NCBI GenBank assembly: GCA_030068075.1
Contig: CM057826.1
Span: 95,035,804 to 95,099,803 of the forward strand
Direction: 5' to 3'
From: Paguma larvata
Lineage: Eukaryota; Chordata; Mammalia; Carnivora; Viverridae
Length of the DNA: 64,000 bases
Below are positions 35,538 through 48,867 of the stretch, one piece after another. Position 1 is the stretch's first letter; each line of letters opens with the position of its first letter. The notes under the pieces are model-generated. The model saw only the letters and a program-made list of their open reading frames with translations. It had not been told where the DNA came from and ran no database searches. Both the position numbers and the translations under genes were made by a program.

Positions 35538-38009
35538 GTGGGTCATTCTTATCTATAACTTCATATTCAAGTAGAAATGTACATTATTTATGATAAAACT
35601 GTTACTTTTAAGAAATCTGAATTCTCCAAGCTAGCTTTGGTCCTCATATGTCCCTTCTACAATATGCTGTGTGCTTTCTCCTACAACGCTTGTTTACCAG
35701 AATTCCCCAGGGGCAGACTTGCACAGATGACTGAGCCTCTCCTTCCCTGTTCCTCACCTAGTCCCAGAAATTCAAATGCCCTCATTCTTCCCCCCTTTTA
35801 TTCCCCAAGTGATTTCAGGTCTCTGTGACTCCATGTAGAAAATTTGGGACCTCTGATATATATTGCTAGTGAAGTTAATACGTTCGCATTCTGGTGCAGT
35901 GAAGGAAAAGCTTCCCCAAGACCACAGAAAGGAGCAAGCAGCCTAAGACCCACAGAGGTTATGCTGCACTTTTGTTTGAACACAGCCTTATCCATCGATT
36001 GCTAAACCCCCGAAAAGAAATACTTCTTTTCACTCTGACTTCCCAGGCTTAGTAATCTTCCCCTCAGTTCTGTCTTCTGAGTTGTAAGCCCAGTTTCACC
36101 ACTGACTGGAAGACAATTAATGACTGACACCCTTGATGCCCAGTGATCAGCCACCTCAGATTGTCCTTTGTCACACTGCAGGGAAGATTCTTAGAATGAT
36201 TCACCCGGAAAGTGTGAATCATCAGACATCCACCACTACTGTTAAACAGAAGTGCAGATGCCTTCGGCCTCCACTAGCGTTACGGCAAGCCCCAGTGCTC
36301 TAGTGATAAAGGCCCAGTTTCTTCTCTCCTGCTGTGTCCCACTTAGCTCTGCCCACCCTCCCTCCTAGTATCTCCTCTCCTGCATCCCTGCATTGCTTTC
36401 TGGTGTCCTAGACTTCTGTGGCTGGTGCTTCCAAAATTGTGTTTTAGTTCCTCCACTTACATCATCAGTACAGAGGGATTTTTTTCTACTTTATAGTCTT
36501 TATGGGTTTTTTCTTAAAGGTTTTTTCTGGTTGTTTGTTTATTTCCCACCCCTGGGGTCACCAGGCCATCTGCTTTCAATTTTCCCTGCCCAGTCCTTTC
36601 CATGGATTCATAAATCATATTTGCATGTTAGTAATTAACATTTTGCCCTTGGAAATACCTTTTTATTAAAAAGTTTCTTAAAGTTGTGATAGATTTTATC
36701 ATTTTGTTGAAATAGTCTATGCTTACAGCATGAATATGGTACTGATTTCTCTAGTTTAGTTTTTCTGAGCTCGACATGCCTCTCCTACAGTGTGCCCAGT
36801 GATGACTCATTTCTCCCACTCTTTTTCTTTATTGGAACTACTGCATTTTCTGCTTTTGAATAGCTGGCTGTGACATCATTTGGCCCTCACTATGCACTTA
36901 AGCCTCATTTATATATCACATTGCCTGTGGTCTTTTCTCATCGGCCATGTCAGTTAGTCATATGGTTTAACACCTTAGTGATAGTGAAGTCAAAGACAAA
37001 TGTAGGCACTAAAATTAGGAAAATTTTATTGGATGTAAGATATTTGCATGGATTATCTAAGTAGTAGGCTTAGTTTTTTTTTAAGTATTCCAAAAACAGT
37101 CTTAAAAATTACCACAGGTGCTCATGTACTTGTAATAAATACCCCAAGCTGAGAAACACTACCCTAGTGACAATTTTTGCAATGTTTAAAACCCTCTTTA
37201 AAACTTACCACAGAAACCTTTGCCTCCTCTTGTCTCGAGGCAACTCCTGAGTTCACAGTTGCTTCTCAATGACAGATTTTTTTGTGTTTTTTTTGTGGGG
37301 TGTGTGTGTGTGTGTGTTTTGCTACATTGGTCAATGCAAACATTTCTCCTGACTCATTCTGAGAATGCTGGTGTGGCTATAGGTCCAGGAGTGGTTGCTT
37401 GTCAGGCAAGAAATGCCAGAAAACTAGGTCTTATCCTGCCTCAAACAGAATGACAGAGCCACTAGACACAGAGATGACTCACACTTCCTACCCAGGCAGC
37501 TGGGCTGCTATACAGGGAATTCTGATGCTTACTCCCACTGGGCATCACTGATCCCTCTCACTCCCGCAGTCTCCTGGCTATTGGGTAGCATCGCGATGTG
37601 ACAGAGTGATCTCTGGCTGGGAGACAAGCGACCAGACTGGTTTCTGGTTCTACTCGTGATAAGTTATGTGATCTGGGAATAGTTTTCAATCCTGCCTACA
37701 CATTAGAATCACTTAAGGAGCTTTTAAAACCTGCTAATATGCCTGGTGGACCCCAGCTCCATACCTTCTGATCTCATAGTCTTGATGGAAGACCAGGTGA
37801 CAGTGCTGGAAAAAGCTTTCCAGGTAATTGCAATATGCAGCCTCGAGTGAGAATCACAGATCGAGATCAGGACACTTGGCCTTCTGAACCTCATTTCTCT
37901 TATGTGTAAAATAAGTAGTAGTGCTAAATGGTCTCTATAACGACCCTTCCAATGTGGAGATTCTAGGACTTGCATAGCCATGTGTGATTTTTAAAGGTTT
38001 TTCGATGTA

Positions 38010-38155
38010 TTCTTTCACAATGACCCCATGAGGCAAGAAAATTAACTATTTTCTCTATCTATGGATGCAAAACCAGCGTTGTAGGAGATTCAGTGAGTTG
38101 ATTACCCCGCGGCCAGTAAGTGCGAGAACCAGGACTAGATCCTGGCCTTCTGGTT
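38010..38155 (-). mobile_element. MIR fragment
   Basis: caatgaccccatgaggcaag, ccagtaagtgcgagaaccag, gactagatcctggcc. Confidence 0.6.
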
Positions 38156-39563
38156 CCCCGTGCATTATTTTCTACATTTACAGCAGTGACACTAGGGAGC
38201 CTACATTCCTTTCATTGGAAACAGGTTGCCGTGAACTGAAAAGAGCACACGGTATTACCTAACCGCCTTCATGATTTATGCAAAGCCTCTTCTTGTGCAG
38301 CAAAACTTGTTCACTTCTACCAGAAAAAAATGCCTTTCTGTGATACAGGTGTGGTATGGAAATCATAAGAATAGCAAAGACCGTTCATTTTGTGCATGCT
38401 CAGGACTGGGTCTTTGCAGACGAAAAATAGACTGCCATTTTCTGGGCAGTGACTGAAGGAGCACTGACAGCTCTCTTGTGCAAACATACTTCCCATCTGG
38501 ATGACTCACTCTCTGAATTTCCACCCTTATAAATTCACCACTTTGGATCCAGTATTAACTTTTCTATGTGGTTACCCCTCACCCTACACACTTTCTGAAA
38601 TAATTCCTCCTCCTACCATGATTAGGAATATCAAGATAGGGAAAGGTTGAGGTAGGAGTACAGAAAGTGATGGGAATTGTTGATCTGGACAGCCAGCCAG
38701 CCTCATTGAGTCAATTAATCATTCCCAAAGTGTCTTAACTTAAACTTCCTGTGAGTCCTGCTTCTACTCAGGAGATGTAGACCCTATCAAAATACAAATA
38801 TCCGAGAGGTGTGAATCCTGAAGACATAAATAGTATGAAAGGCCTACTGCCCTTCTCTTGCCTGGAGCTGCATGGACTGCCTGGGGGAAATGGAGAAGGA
38901 GAGGCTCTAGGACGGGGATTGGGTGGCAGAGGGCGGTGTGAAGGTGAACTTCACTTCCATCATCGTTTCCCCGGGATCTGCTCTTTTGTGGCGATTAGTA
39001 CACTTTTATCCTCCTTCTCAAATATTCGAGAGTTATTTTAATTTTCTTAGCCAAAATGTGTCTTTGTGTTACAGTGAACCTAAACAAAAAACCTACAGCT
39101 TTCTTTTATTTCTTTGCTCCTCCCTCCCACTCCCCCTTCCACCATCAAAAACAATGATCCTTTCCTCTTTCTTCCTCTTGGGGTAGTGTGAATTTGTTAA
39201 GACTTGCTTCATAAAACTTGAAATGGGATTAAAACAGTCATTTGAGCATCCATGAACATATTCCCATTAGTCAGTACCAACAAATGGTTTTCTTGAAGAC
39301 ATAGGAAAAATGGACTGATACTTTCAAATAAAATGGAGCCCCAGCAGGAAAATAAATTCTTGGACACCTCTTTAATGTTCAAAGGCAGGTTATGTTTTAT
39401 ATTTTCTCCTAATGCATGTTAGAACATAAGGTATAGAGAAACATTTGTTATAGCATTTGTTGATACTGTACTTTATTTCTTCAGAGACCATACCAAAATA
39501 AAGTTAATTAATAATTTCACTTGGCTGATTAACTACATTTCCAGAATAGTGGCTAACTGCATC

Positions 39564-39566
<3 letters not shown>

Positions 39567-39644
<78 letters not shown>
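39567..39644. repeat. Compound (TC)n(AC)n microsatellite
   Basis: About 21 CT units pass directly into about 17 CA units. Confidence 0.97.
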
Positions 39645-39649
<5 letters not shown>

Positions 39650-40634
39650 TTTCTTCCCTAAGTATAATATTAAGGGAATCAGCATTAACTGATTTCTGAA
39701 GAATAATGGACCCTCTACCTCAGAGCTTCAAGGAAAGTATCAGTGGCCTCCTGTAGTTCTACATTTTAGAAAAGCAAGACCACCACAGCCTGCAGATATC
39801 CTCACAGCATGCACCTCACCGTAACTCCAGCTCCATGACTGTTCTCTTCTGGGGGAAGGTGGCATCCTCTCAGTGGGTTTTGGGAGGTAAAGTTGTCAAG
39901 TTTGCTGGCAGCTGTGAGTCTAAGGCCCTAAGAACCTCGCCTACAGCTCATCCTACATGCCTGTGTCAGAGCAGGCATATGAACTAGATTTGGATTCAAG
40001 ATTTACTTGAGGATTCAGAGTCTGAGTTATATGCACATAGGATTACTGTTTCCTCTTACGCTTTAGGCAACTAGAGCACAGACACTGTTATGAAATGGAC
40101 AGTTTCCAGGAGTGACCAGTGCCTGTGCAGTTTGTGGTCTATATATTATTATCCTCATTCAGTAAATTACTCCCACCTTGAGGAATCTAGATCTGTAACT
40201 CTGTGGATTTTCTTAAAGCTGTGTTCTATGTCTGAGTTACCCCTAGTGCTATGTTTAAGACCTGTGCAGACTCATGACCTCCAAGGCTACTAAGGTATAA
40301 TTTAACCACAATATATTACCCAGTACTAACTGATAAAAATCTACTTTAAATCTGAAATACAGGGGAGAATATACCGAGCCTGCATAGTGATGGGTCTGTG
40401 AAGTATTTTGGAGATTGTCAGGGCACAACGTGAACAAAATCTGTTGTTTCTAATTGTTAGTTGCTTGGAGAACTGACAGATGGCAGTCAGAGGCCTCATC
40501 TCTCCTTCTATCGCAAGTAGGGATGGTTTAGGACACTGGGTAAGACAGATCTGTTCCATTACCAAGTTTGTTTGGTCATGGGATTGAGCCTAGAGGGTGC
40601 CTAAACCTTCCGGATTCCTTATGTCTGCCCCATT

Positions 40635-40815
40635 CTGTTAAATAACAGGCTTTTATTAAGCACTCAGGATGTGCTCGACAGTATGCCAAATGCTTTTAGT
40701 ATATTTATTCTAATCCTCACAACAGCCTAATAGCCTGGAGGTACTTGGTTTTACAAATGCACGAACAGAGGCTCAGAGAATTTAAGAATCTTGCTGAAGA
40801 GCTGGGACAGCAGGG
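40635..40815 (-). mobile_element. MIR
   Basis: tttattaagcactcaggatg, ctaatcctcacaacagccta, aacagaggctcagagaattt. Confidence 0.8.
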
Positions 40816-41779
40816 GGTTTTTTCCCCAGAAATGTCGGGCACTATGTGAAGTGCTAAGAGTATAAAAATGAATATGACACAGACCTTGTCTTCAAGGAGC
40901 TTATGTTAATGGAAGCAGATATAGTAATACATAATTTCATGTAAATGAGATAAGTGCCTTGACAGAAATATGAGCACAGAAATTATGGGGGTCTAGAGGA
41001 AGGTTATTACGTGAGTTTAGAAGTTCTAAGAAAGCCTCCTGGAGGAAGGGATGTTCAAGTTGAGACTGGATGGTTTAGCCACAGTGAGCCTAGCTTCTGA
41101 GGTGTATTGTCAGGCTGCCCTGGAACGAAGAGGGGAGAACCCAAAGACCCGGTGGCCAATGTTTGCCAGTCTGCCCCAGCCCCGCCCACTTGTTTGGAGG
41201 GATCCCTAAGATCTGACCTTTGAGGCTGATAAACAGTAGCTACGTTCACACAAAAAAACAGAAAAAGCCAAAAAATTTGGATGCATAGTCCTGAAATGAT
41301 ATTAATCCACAGTTAAATCTTATTTCTTGAAAAGTACTATTAGTTTTGTGGCTAAATTTTATTAGTACAACATTAATTTTTTAACATTATAAAGTACCAC
41401 ATGTTGGATTAATGGTTGTTTACTAAGTGAATGGAAAGAAAATTAATGATAAACAGCACAGGTCAACAAATTTCTTCTCTCTGGGGTCAAATAATAAATA
41501 TTTCAGGCTTCATGGGCATATGGTCTTTGTTGCAAATACTCAGTCATGGTGTAGCATAAAAGCATCAATTGATATTAAGTAAATGAATGGGTATCTTTGT
41601 GTTCTATTAAAACTTTACTTACAAACAAAGGTGCCAGGCCTTTGTCCATGGACTATAGTTTGCCAGTCTACGATAGACAACAGTTAATACTTGACCAAAG
41701 TTACAGTTTGCAAGAGACAGGTGTTATTCGCTTCTTTTGAAATGTAGAATTTTTAAACCCTGTGCTTAATTATGTACAG

Positions 41780-41882
41780 GTGACATATCTGGGGAAGGAG
41801 CTTTTAAAGTATGTTACCGAGGAAGTACCCGTACTTGCAGAGCCAAACGTGGCGCCTCAGCAACATCAGCCTTGTCTTCCAG
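41780..41882 (+). CDS. ANKRD31: ANKRD31 exon h: end of RAMA domain and linker
   Basis: Acceptor tatgtacag and donor gtacgt bound 103 bases. VTYLGKELLKYV closes the RAMA domain; a Pro/Gln-rich linker (EEVPVLAEP, APQQHQPCLP) follows. Starts in phase 0 and ends with one base of a Gly codon that is completed in the last exon. Confidence 0.88.
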
Positions 41883-41949
41883 GTACGTGCAGACCAACAC
41901 CCATCACTTAGTCGTGAGGAAAGTGCCCGGGGCTACTGAGAAAGCACTC

Positions 41950-42510
41950 CTCGTTTTGTATTTTCATTCATGTAACATTCAAATAACCATTCTAAAGTGA
42001 ACAGTTCAGTGGCGTTTAGTACCCTCACAGTGGTGAGCAACCACCACCTCTGTGTAGTTCCAAAACTACTTTCATTACCCAAAAAGAAACTCCACACCCA
42101 TTCCATAATTACTCCCCTCGATCTACTTTCTGTCTTATGATTTGCCTGTTCTGAATGTATCATATAAATGGAATCATGTAATATATAACCTTCTGTGTCT
42201 GACTTCTCTCACTTAGCTTTTAAGGATCCTGCCCTGATCCTTAAAGGTTTCCACCTTTTGGCTCTTGGGTGTAGTGCTGCTCTGAACACATGTATACATA
42301 TATTTTAACCTAGTTTTAGTTCTTTGAATACATACCTAGGAGTGGAATTGCGTCATCATATAGTAATTATATGTTGAGCTTTTTGAGGAACAGCCAAACC
42401 GTTCTCCACAGCAACTGAATCACTTACAGCTCCACCAGCAACGTACGAGGGTTCCAATTTCCCCACATCCTCACCAAGGCTTGTTTTCTGTTGGTTTATT
42501 TGTTTATAGC
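41950..42510 (-). mobile_element. Old L1 3' region
   Basis: Antisense L1 text: agtgaacagttcagtggcgt, cctaggagtggaattgcgtc, agccaaaccgttctccacag. It begins about 65 bases after ANKRD31 exon h. Confidence 0.82.
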
Positions 42511-43529
42511 ACCCCATTTTTAAGTACAGTTGATTCTAGGAGAATATTTTAAATGACACATTTTTGCACAATTCCATTCTCTAAATCTATATTATACTTA
42601 CTTTGGGTAGCTTTTTTAAAGTGTCATATAAAAAGGAAAAATAGTTTTTTCCTTCCTGCAGGCATGATTTGGTTAGTTTTCGAAAATCAAGTACTAAAAT
42701 AAATCTTTGCTTGTTGGTGTAAACTAATGTGCTTTATCTGCTGGAATAAACTTTAACCCAAGAAAACTGAGGAGAATGTAGTCTTCACCATTAAGCAGCA
42801 GATTTCGAAATGATCTGAGAAGAGGCAGCACACATTTCTATAAAACAGACATAACTAAGGCTCTGTTACCCTTCTCTTTTCCCCCCCACTGTCCCTGCCT
42901 CAGACCAGTTGGGGACAGTATAAGCAGAAAGGGAAGTGCAATAACGAAGATGATAGTTTTGTGATAACCAGAGCCGAGAACCGAACAGGGATTACTATCA
43001 TTAAGCGCCTAACCAGAGTCTCCCCAGGGCCATTCCTTCCTACAACAAACCTTAATGATTACAAGGCATTTCCTTTCCTAACTTTATACCTAGTCCATTG
43101 TAACCTCCTAGGGTCCTTCTTTGTCTCAAAAACTGGCTTCAGAATAGGACGCATTTTTCCCATTTTTCTGAAGATAGACTCAAAAGTGCTTTTCATCATT
43201 TTGGGAAAATAGATCTGGTAAAACAGAAATTGTGGAGAAGTTAAAGGGTTTAAACTGGAAGAAGTTCTTACTGTGTTTCATGGTCTTTGGTTCCTAATTC
43301 TGACTGCAGATCTCCCTAACCAAATCTTGGAGGGGGCCCAGGAACCTGAATTTTTGTAAGTGATTCTTATGTAGCCTGACAGTAACTTTAAATGACCAGC
43401 AGTATCTGATTTCTTATGCAGGTAATAATTTGAAAACTCTTGATATTCAGCCCTTCACCATGATCCCAAAGCATACCCACTCTCATGCTTGTTCACATTG
43501 CCTGCCCCCCCACCTTCCTCGCTCTGTCA

Positions 43530-43561
<32 letters not shown>
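43530..43561. repeat. (CA)n microsatellite
   Basis: About 15 CA units, with further interrupted CA/CT text to 43,580. Confidence 0.95.
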
Positions 43562-43562
<1 letters not shown>

Positions 43563-44519
43563 GTTCACACTCACTCACACAAAGGACAGTCAGGCAAACC
43601 CTTTATTCTGACTTAAAGAATATAAGAGAAGAAATATAGGATCTTCCCTATTTCACAGAGGTTATCTGCTCCTCAGGTTTTCTAGCTCTAGGCAGGCATT
43701 TCCAACCCTAGCCATGCCTCTCCTTCCTCAGAGGACTCCTTATTTCCCCCCATGAAATAAAAAATAGGTTCTGAACTGTACCTTCTGTTGCCTGCAATAT
43801 AAACAAACTTCTAAATAGTAAACACTATTTCCAGAAATACTGAATTTTCATTCCTTCAGAGAGTTCATACAGTGTTAATGCTAATTTGAGAACTATGGAG
43901 TGCCAGGATGCCAGCCACCTTCTTGCTGCCTTCCTCTGGGCCTCGGAATCTGCAGGTCTCTGCTGGCATTCTGTAGGCTGCTGTTGGAGTTTCATTTGAA
44001 CCTGTTTGATTTAGGATTCTTCTCTACCTGGTTTTGTAGTAACTGACAGAAATCCAAAGACCTGGCAGGTTAGAAAAATATAAACTCTGTAACCTCATGA
44101 CAAGCAAACCATTCAAGAGAAAATCTTTTTTATTTTTGGATATCAAAATGTCATGGAAATTGTGAATCCGACATTCTAAAAATACACAAAGTTTAAAGGA
44201 AAAACAAGTCCATATAGATTTCATCAGCCCGCTTCAGATCATGGACATAATCTGTTCTCTTACACTTTTTAATGGTCACACTCTTCAGAATAGTGCCTTT
44301 TGGAAGTAAGGGAATTAGGAAGAGCGATTTACATTTTCCCGGACCTAGGGTGACCATGCATCCCAGCTGGACCAGGGCAGTCCTTAATCCAGCAAATTTA
44401 TTAGTAACACTCCTTTGACTTTGAGATGTGCCTTGTCTAGATGACCCAGTATAGGAACCAAGCAAATAGGTGTGGGAAAAAATGAAATTTGGACAAGGTA
44501 AAAGTCTTCCATTTCATTT

Positions 44520-44730
44520 ACTTTTTAAAAAAAGTTTTAATTTAAATTCCAGTTAGTTAACATACAGTGTAATATTAGTTTCAAGTATACAACATAGTGA
44601 TTCAGCACTTCCATACAACACCTGGTGCTCATCACAAGCGCCCTCCTTAATCCCCATCGCCTATTTAACCCATCCCTCTACCCACCTCCCGTCTGGTAAC
44701 CATCTAACCATCAGTTTATTCTTTATAAGA
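44520..44730 (-). mobile_element. Carnivore L1 3' end
   Basis: Antisense carnivore L1 3' UTR: ccagttagttaacatacagt, caacacctggtgctcatcac, cctccttaatccccatcgcc. Confidence 0.85.
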
Positions 44731-45379
44731 ACTATATAGAGCCTTACATACTGTTGTGCAAATAAATGGTCACATCTTATGTACAACACTCTATATTATA
44801 AATAATTGCTGGCTGTCCAATCTTAACCCCTGATGGACTGAGATCTTTGAGTTTTGAGAGCCTTTTCCGGGCTTTTGCTCCCTATTATATTCCCCCAAAG
44901 ACTAGCACAATAGCTTCCCTGTAAATGTTCTTTGAGTAATGTTCATTAAATAATAATGAATTAATGGAAGCATGAATATGATCCAAAGGACTGCTAATTT
45001 AAAGCTGGATTTACTTGTGATTGACTGTCCTAATAAGCAGACAATGCCTAGATCTCACAGGCTATAATGGAATTTGTTGTGAAGAATTCAACAAACTGTA
45101 AATAGGATTTTGCTTAGTTAATATTATCTCCTTTATCTGAATTTGTAGAAATAGAGATAGAAGAGTGATGGCGCTTCATATTTTTTAACCAGACATTTAA
45201 AAGAGAGCTGTATCCCTCTACTTCCCCCACTTTATGAGAAATAATAAATCCTTTTAGCTTTGGTAACCAACATTCTCAAACCTCTTTAATCAGACGATGT
45301 CAGCATTTCATGTGACAAATAGCAAACTAAATTATCTCTTCCTATCATTTGGAATCACGGTATTGAGAATATCCTGGGA

Positions 45380-45588
45380 GCGCCTGGGTGGCTCATTTGA
45401 TTAAGCATCTGACTCTTGATTTTGGTTCAGGTCATGATTTCATGGTTATAAGATCGAGTCCAGTATCAGGATTCTTTCTCTCCCAGTCTCTCTGCCCCCT
45501 CCCACTCGCTCCGCCCTCACCCACTCGCTCCGCCCCTCTCCCACTCGGGCACACGCATCCTCTCTCTCTCACAAAAAAAAAAAAAAAA
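45380..45588 (+). mobile_element. Older carnivore SINE
   Basis: Head gagcgcctgggtggctca, ctcttgatttt variant of the older subfamily, tandem cactcgctccgccc units in the body and a 16-base A tail. Confidence 0.9.
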
Positions 45589-45801
45589 GAATCCTGAGTC
45601 ATGAAGATTAGTGATAAAAGTTTTTTAGACTGTTTTAAGACTTTACCCAGTGAATCAGAGATGATGAAAGAGCTTTATTCTTAGTCCTGCTCAAAAGCTA
45701 GTCAAGTTGGTAACTCAGGTTAATGTATTGGTGGACTCCAGAGTGCTACAATGTGGTACATTGACACATTTGAAGGTATATGTTATTTCTAGTTAAGGAT
45801 T

Positions 45802-46034
45802 TTTTTTAATTTTTTTATTCTTTTTTATTTTTTTTAAATGTTTATTATTTTTGAGACAGAGACAGAGCATGAGTGGGGGAGGGGCAGAGAGAGAGGGAGT
45901 CACAGAATCCCAAGCAGGCTCCAGGCTCTGAGCTGTCAGTACAGAGCCTGACGCGGGGCCTGAACCCACAGACCGCGAGATCATGACCTGAGCCGAAGTT
46001 GGATGCTCAACCGACTGAGCCACCCAGGTGCCCC
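45802..46034 (-). mobile_element. Felid tRNA-Lys SINE
   Basis: Long T-rich left end, full body, head gccacccaggtgcccc at the right. Near-perfect target-site duplication AAGGATTTT / AAAGATTTT. Confidence 0.93.
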
Positions 46035-48314
46035 AAAGATTTTAATCATACAAACACCAGCCTTAAAAAATGAAATTCTGTTGACGAAATCCTGACATAT
46101 TTATCACTCAAGTCCTTAGAAGCTCTAAAATGGAGTGAATCTATGGTGCATTTTCCCTTGAAATTTCACAACTTCCTCCCAAGCCTCTGTCTGCTTGGCT
46201 GTAGTTTCTCTTCTGTTATTGAGAAAATCTTCATTGATATTTCAGAATAAGTTGGAAGGGGAAAAAAGTGAACATGTCCAAATTTCTACATAATTTGTGA
46301 TCACTGTGTACAGACATATCCTTTTTTACAGTACTTACAAAATATCTGTTAATGTAGATCATAATCCGTTAACTTATTTAGAAAGCCAATCTTAAATATA
46401 TCTATGTCCCCTGTCACCATAGTACTAAAACACTCAAAGCAAATTATGTCAAATGTATTCATTTAAGAAAAAAAAAGTATCTCCTGAAGTCTTTCTTTTT
46501 CCCAAGCCATCATTTAATGCATATTAATTATATCATTTTCTTTCAAGGGAACCTAATATCATTTCTTCATTTGAAAATAGAACATGCTTTTTCAGAAAAA
46601 AATATACTTTTTTTGGTTTTTACTAAAAACTGTCCATGACCTACTGATAATATGTTGTAAATAAATCACTTTAAAGAAAGTGTTTTGTTCATTCCAGTGC
46701 TGTTACTGTGCCTCATTGCTCTGTAAACGTGTGTGTAACAGAGAGAGCACAGACATTCACAGGTGCTTCTGTTTTATGTGGTTAAGAACTTCTTCAAACT
46801 TAAACACCTAAGGAAGATGGGTGCCTGATAACAGAGCAGGAGGTATTTATTTCAGCTCCTGTTGATGATTCTTGATTGTTTTTCGTTACTTTTTCATAAT
46901 TTTTTTTCATCCTAGCATCATGATTACCTCTGACCTAATTTATAAAGTGGAGGATATATCTACTCATAGGGGAGGAAGGAGAAGAAAACTAATTTGTGTG
47001 TTGAGCACCTGTGTGTACCAGGCCCTCTGCTACATTATTTTACATACATTAGGCCATTGACCAGCTTCTTATTTGTAAAACTCCAGACTTCGTGTCTGTA
47101 CAACACAGGCAGAAAAAACATGAGCACGTTACATATAAAGTCAAGTGTCTTAAACCCAATTCACCTTAAGAAACCACGTATTAAATTTGTTTTCCCACAA
47201 AGAAAGACTTAAATAATTTAAACTTCAAAATACAACGTCCAAGTTTGTTTCTTGATTCCAGTGCAGTTTTCACAGATGGCTTTTGATCTTATCAATGTAA
47301 ATCTATCTCAAACTATTAATTTTGTTTTAAATATCAAATCATCTAATACTCTACCACCACGTTTATCCTTTATAATCCTTTTATTTTAAAAAGGCATTGA
47401 ACTTTGTATTTAAATAGCTGTAATTGAATTTTTCCCGTGTTACTACAGCAGATGTATTTTATAATCTATCAAAATAACTCCTAACCAATTTCCCTTTGAT
47501 TGGAATTATACTTCTTGTTCAGAATGTGTGCATATATATATGTATGCACACACACATATATAGATGTATTCATTTCCATTTATAACTAGAGTAACCAAAG
47601 TTTCATTCTATAATTGAAATGAAATATAGAATGCTTAGTTTGTAAGAACAAGTTTTGGAAGTCCGAGTTGTTAATTTTAGAGTTAGAAGTAAAATTTCTA
47701 TATCGTCTAGTATTGGACCTATTTTACAGATGATGAAACTGAGAACCAGAGAGGTAACATGGGTTGAGTGAAAACAGTACATAGTTAGTGATGTTTGAGG
47801 AGTGAACTATTTTTTTAAGTATAGTTTAACTATCAGTTAAAATAATGAATCTGATTATTTTTACTTATGATCTATTAAGGGAATTTTTTAAATGTTACAG
47901 GAGAAAGAAAAGTAAAAGTTAAAATTATTTTTAACCTAACTAATTATCTTGTCGTTTTGAAGTGCTAATTTAGGCCACTAGATAACATGAATAGGTGCAT
48001 GAGCCTGTTCTTTTGCCTAGTGAGGTAGCTAGCAATTCAGTAAGTAGACTGTGCAGAATATCTAATATTTGGTGGTCTTACTTGAGGAAGATGTGTTTCT
48101 TCTACTTCTTGCATGAGTAGAATGGTTTGTTAGTTAGCTCTGCAGTCTTTTGGGGGGACAAGGAGCAACAAGAAGAGCCAAGTGTTCACACTATGGCTAT
48201 ATTCCAAGCTGCACTGGGCTGGAGAAGCCATATAACTTGCACGAGATCACACAAGTTTGTGTGGCCTAGAAAACTGATTATCTATCTTCCAGCCTAATAC
48301 TGTTTGCAGTAAGA

Positions 48315-48470
48315 AATAATGATAATAATAGCAGCTTATATTTATTCAGTGTTCGCTACATGCTAGTCAATAGCCAATCATTTGACATGCATTATCCCAT
48401 TTAGTCTTCACTATCGTTTTATTCTCAGTTGACTGGAAATTACGGCACAGAGGGGCTTATACAACCACCT
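48315..48470 (-). mobile_element. MIR fragment
   Basis: cttatatttattcagtgttc, cattatcccatttagtcttc, ttacggcacagaggggctta. Confidence 0.7.
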
Positions 48471-48721
48471 TCAGAAGCTTCCGTCATCCTTTTCTTGCCT
48501 TGGTGTTTTACACTGCAAACAGGCTTCTTTTTCCCAAGATAAGCCAATGCTGATTTATAGCTCTATCTTGGGTAAGGAGAATGGAGTGAGTGAATGACAA
48601 CTTGGTCTTAAATCTCATTCTGTGCTTAACCGAGTTGACTGGGGTCTAGGATTTGTAATAAGTAAATTTAAATATTATTTTTTTAAGTATAGTTTTAATT
48701 TATTGGTACTTCTTTAAATAG

Positions 48722-48867
48722 GAACTTCCAGAGAGTCAACACAAAGCATCCCACATTATCTACAGATAAAAGAAGTTCTTTTAATCAGCGATCAAGAATT
48801 TCTCCCATGCCATATAATGGATCAGCATTGGAAGTTCTATGTGGAATGTGAAGAGCTAACATTCTAA
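48722..48867 (+). CDS. ANKRD31: ANKRD31 last exon: REC114-binding tail and stop
   Basis: Acceptor ctttaaatag, then 48 codons ending in TAA at 48,865. After a short Ser/Thr linker the peptide reads IPHYLQIKEVLLISDQEF, LPCHIMDQHWKFYVEC, EELTF. In mouse the last 50 or so residues of ANKRD31 bind the pleckstrin-homology-like domain of REC114 and are essential for its function; this hydrophobic, Trp/Tyr-containing tail fits that role. The pyrimidine tract is interrupted (tggtacttctttaaatag), so the acceptor is only moderate. Confidence 0.9.

Larger units (their letters stand above)
35538..41779 (+). other. ANKRD31 intron g (6.2 kb), few repeats
   Basis: Unusually free of felid SINEs and young L1. 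I see MIR pieces at about 38.0 and 40.6 kb, a TC/AC microsatellite at 39.57 kb and a short GT run near 37.30 kb. The rest (35.5-37.9, 38.2-39.5, 39.7-40.6 and 40.8-41.8 kb) is unique sequence without a recognisable gene. Confidence 0.75.
41883..48721 (+). other. ANKRD31 intron h (6.8 kb)
   Basis: Holds old and carnivore-type L1 3' ends (41.95 and 44.52 kb), two SINEs (45.38 plus, 45.80 minus), a CA microsatellite (43.53 kb) and a MIR (48.3 kb). The stretches 42.5-43.5, 43.6-44.5 and 46.05-48.3 kb contain nothing I can assign. Confidence 0.75.
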
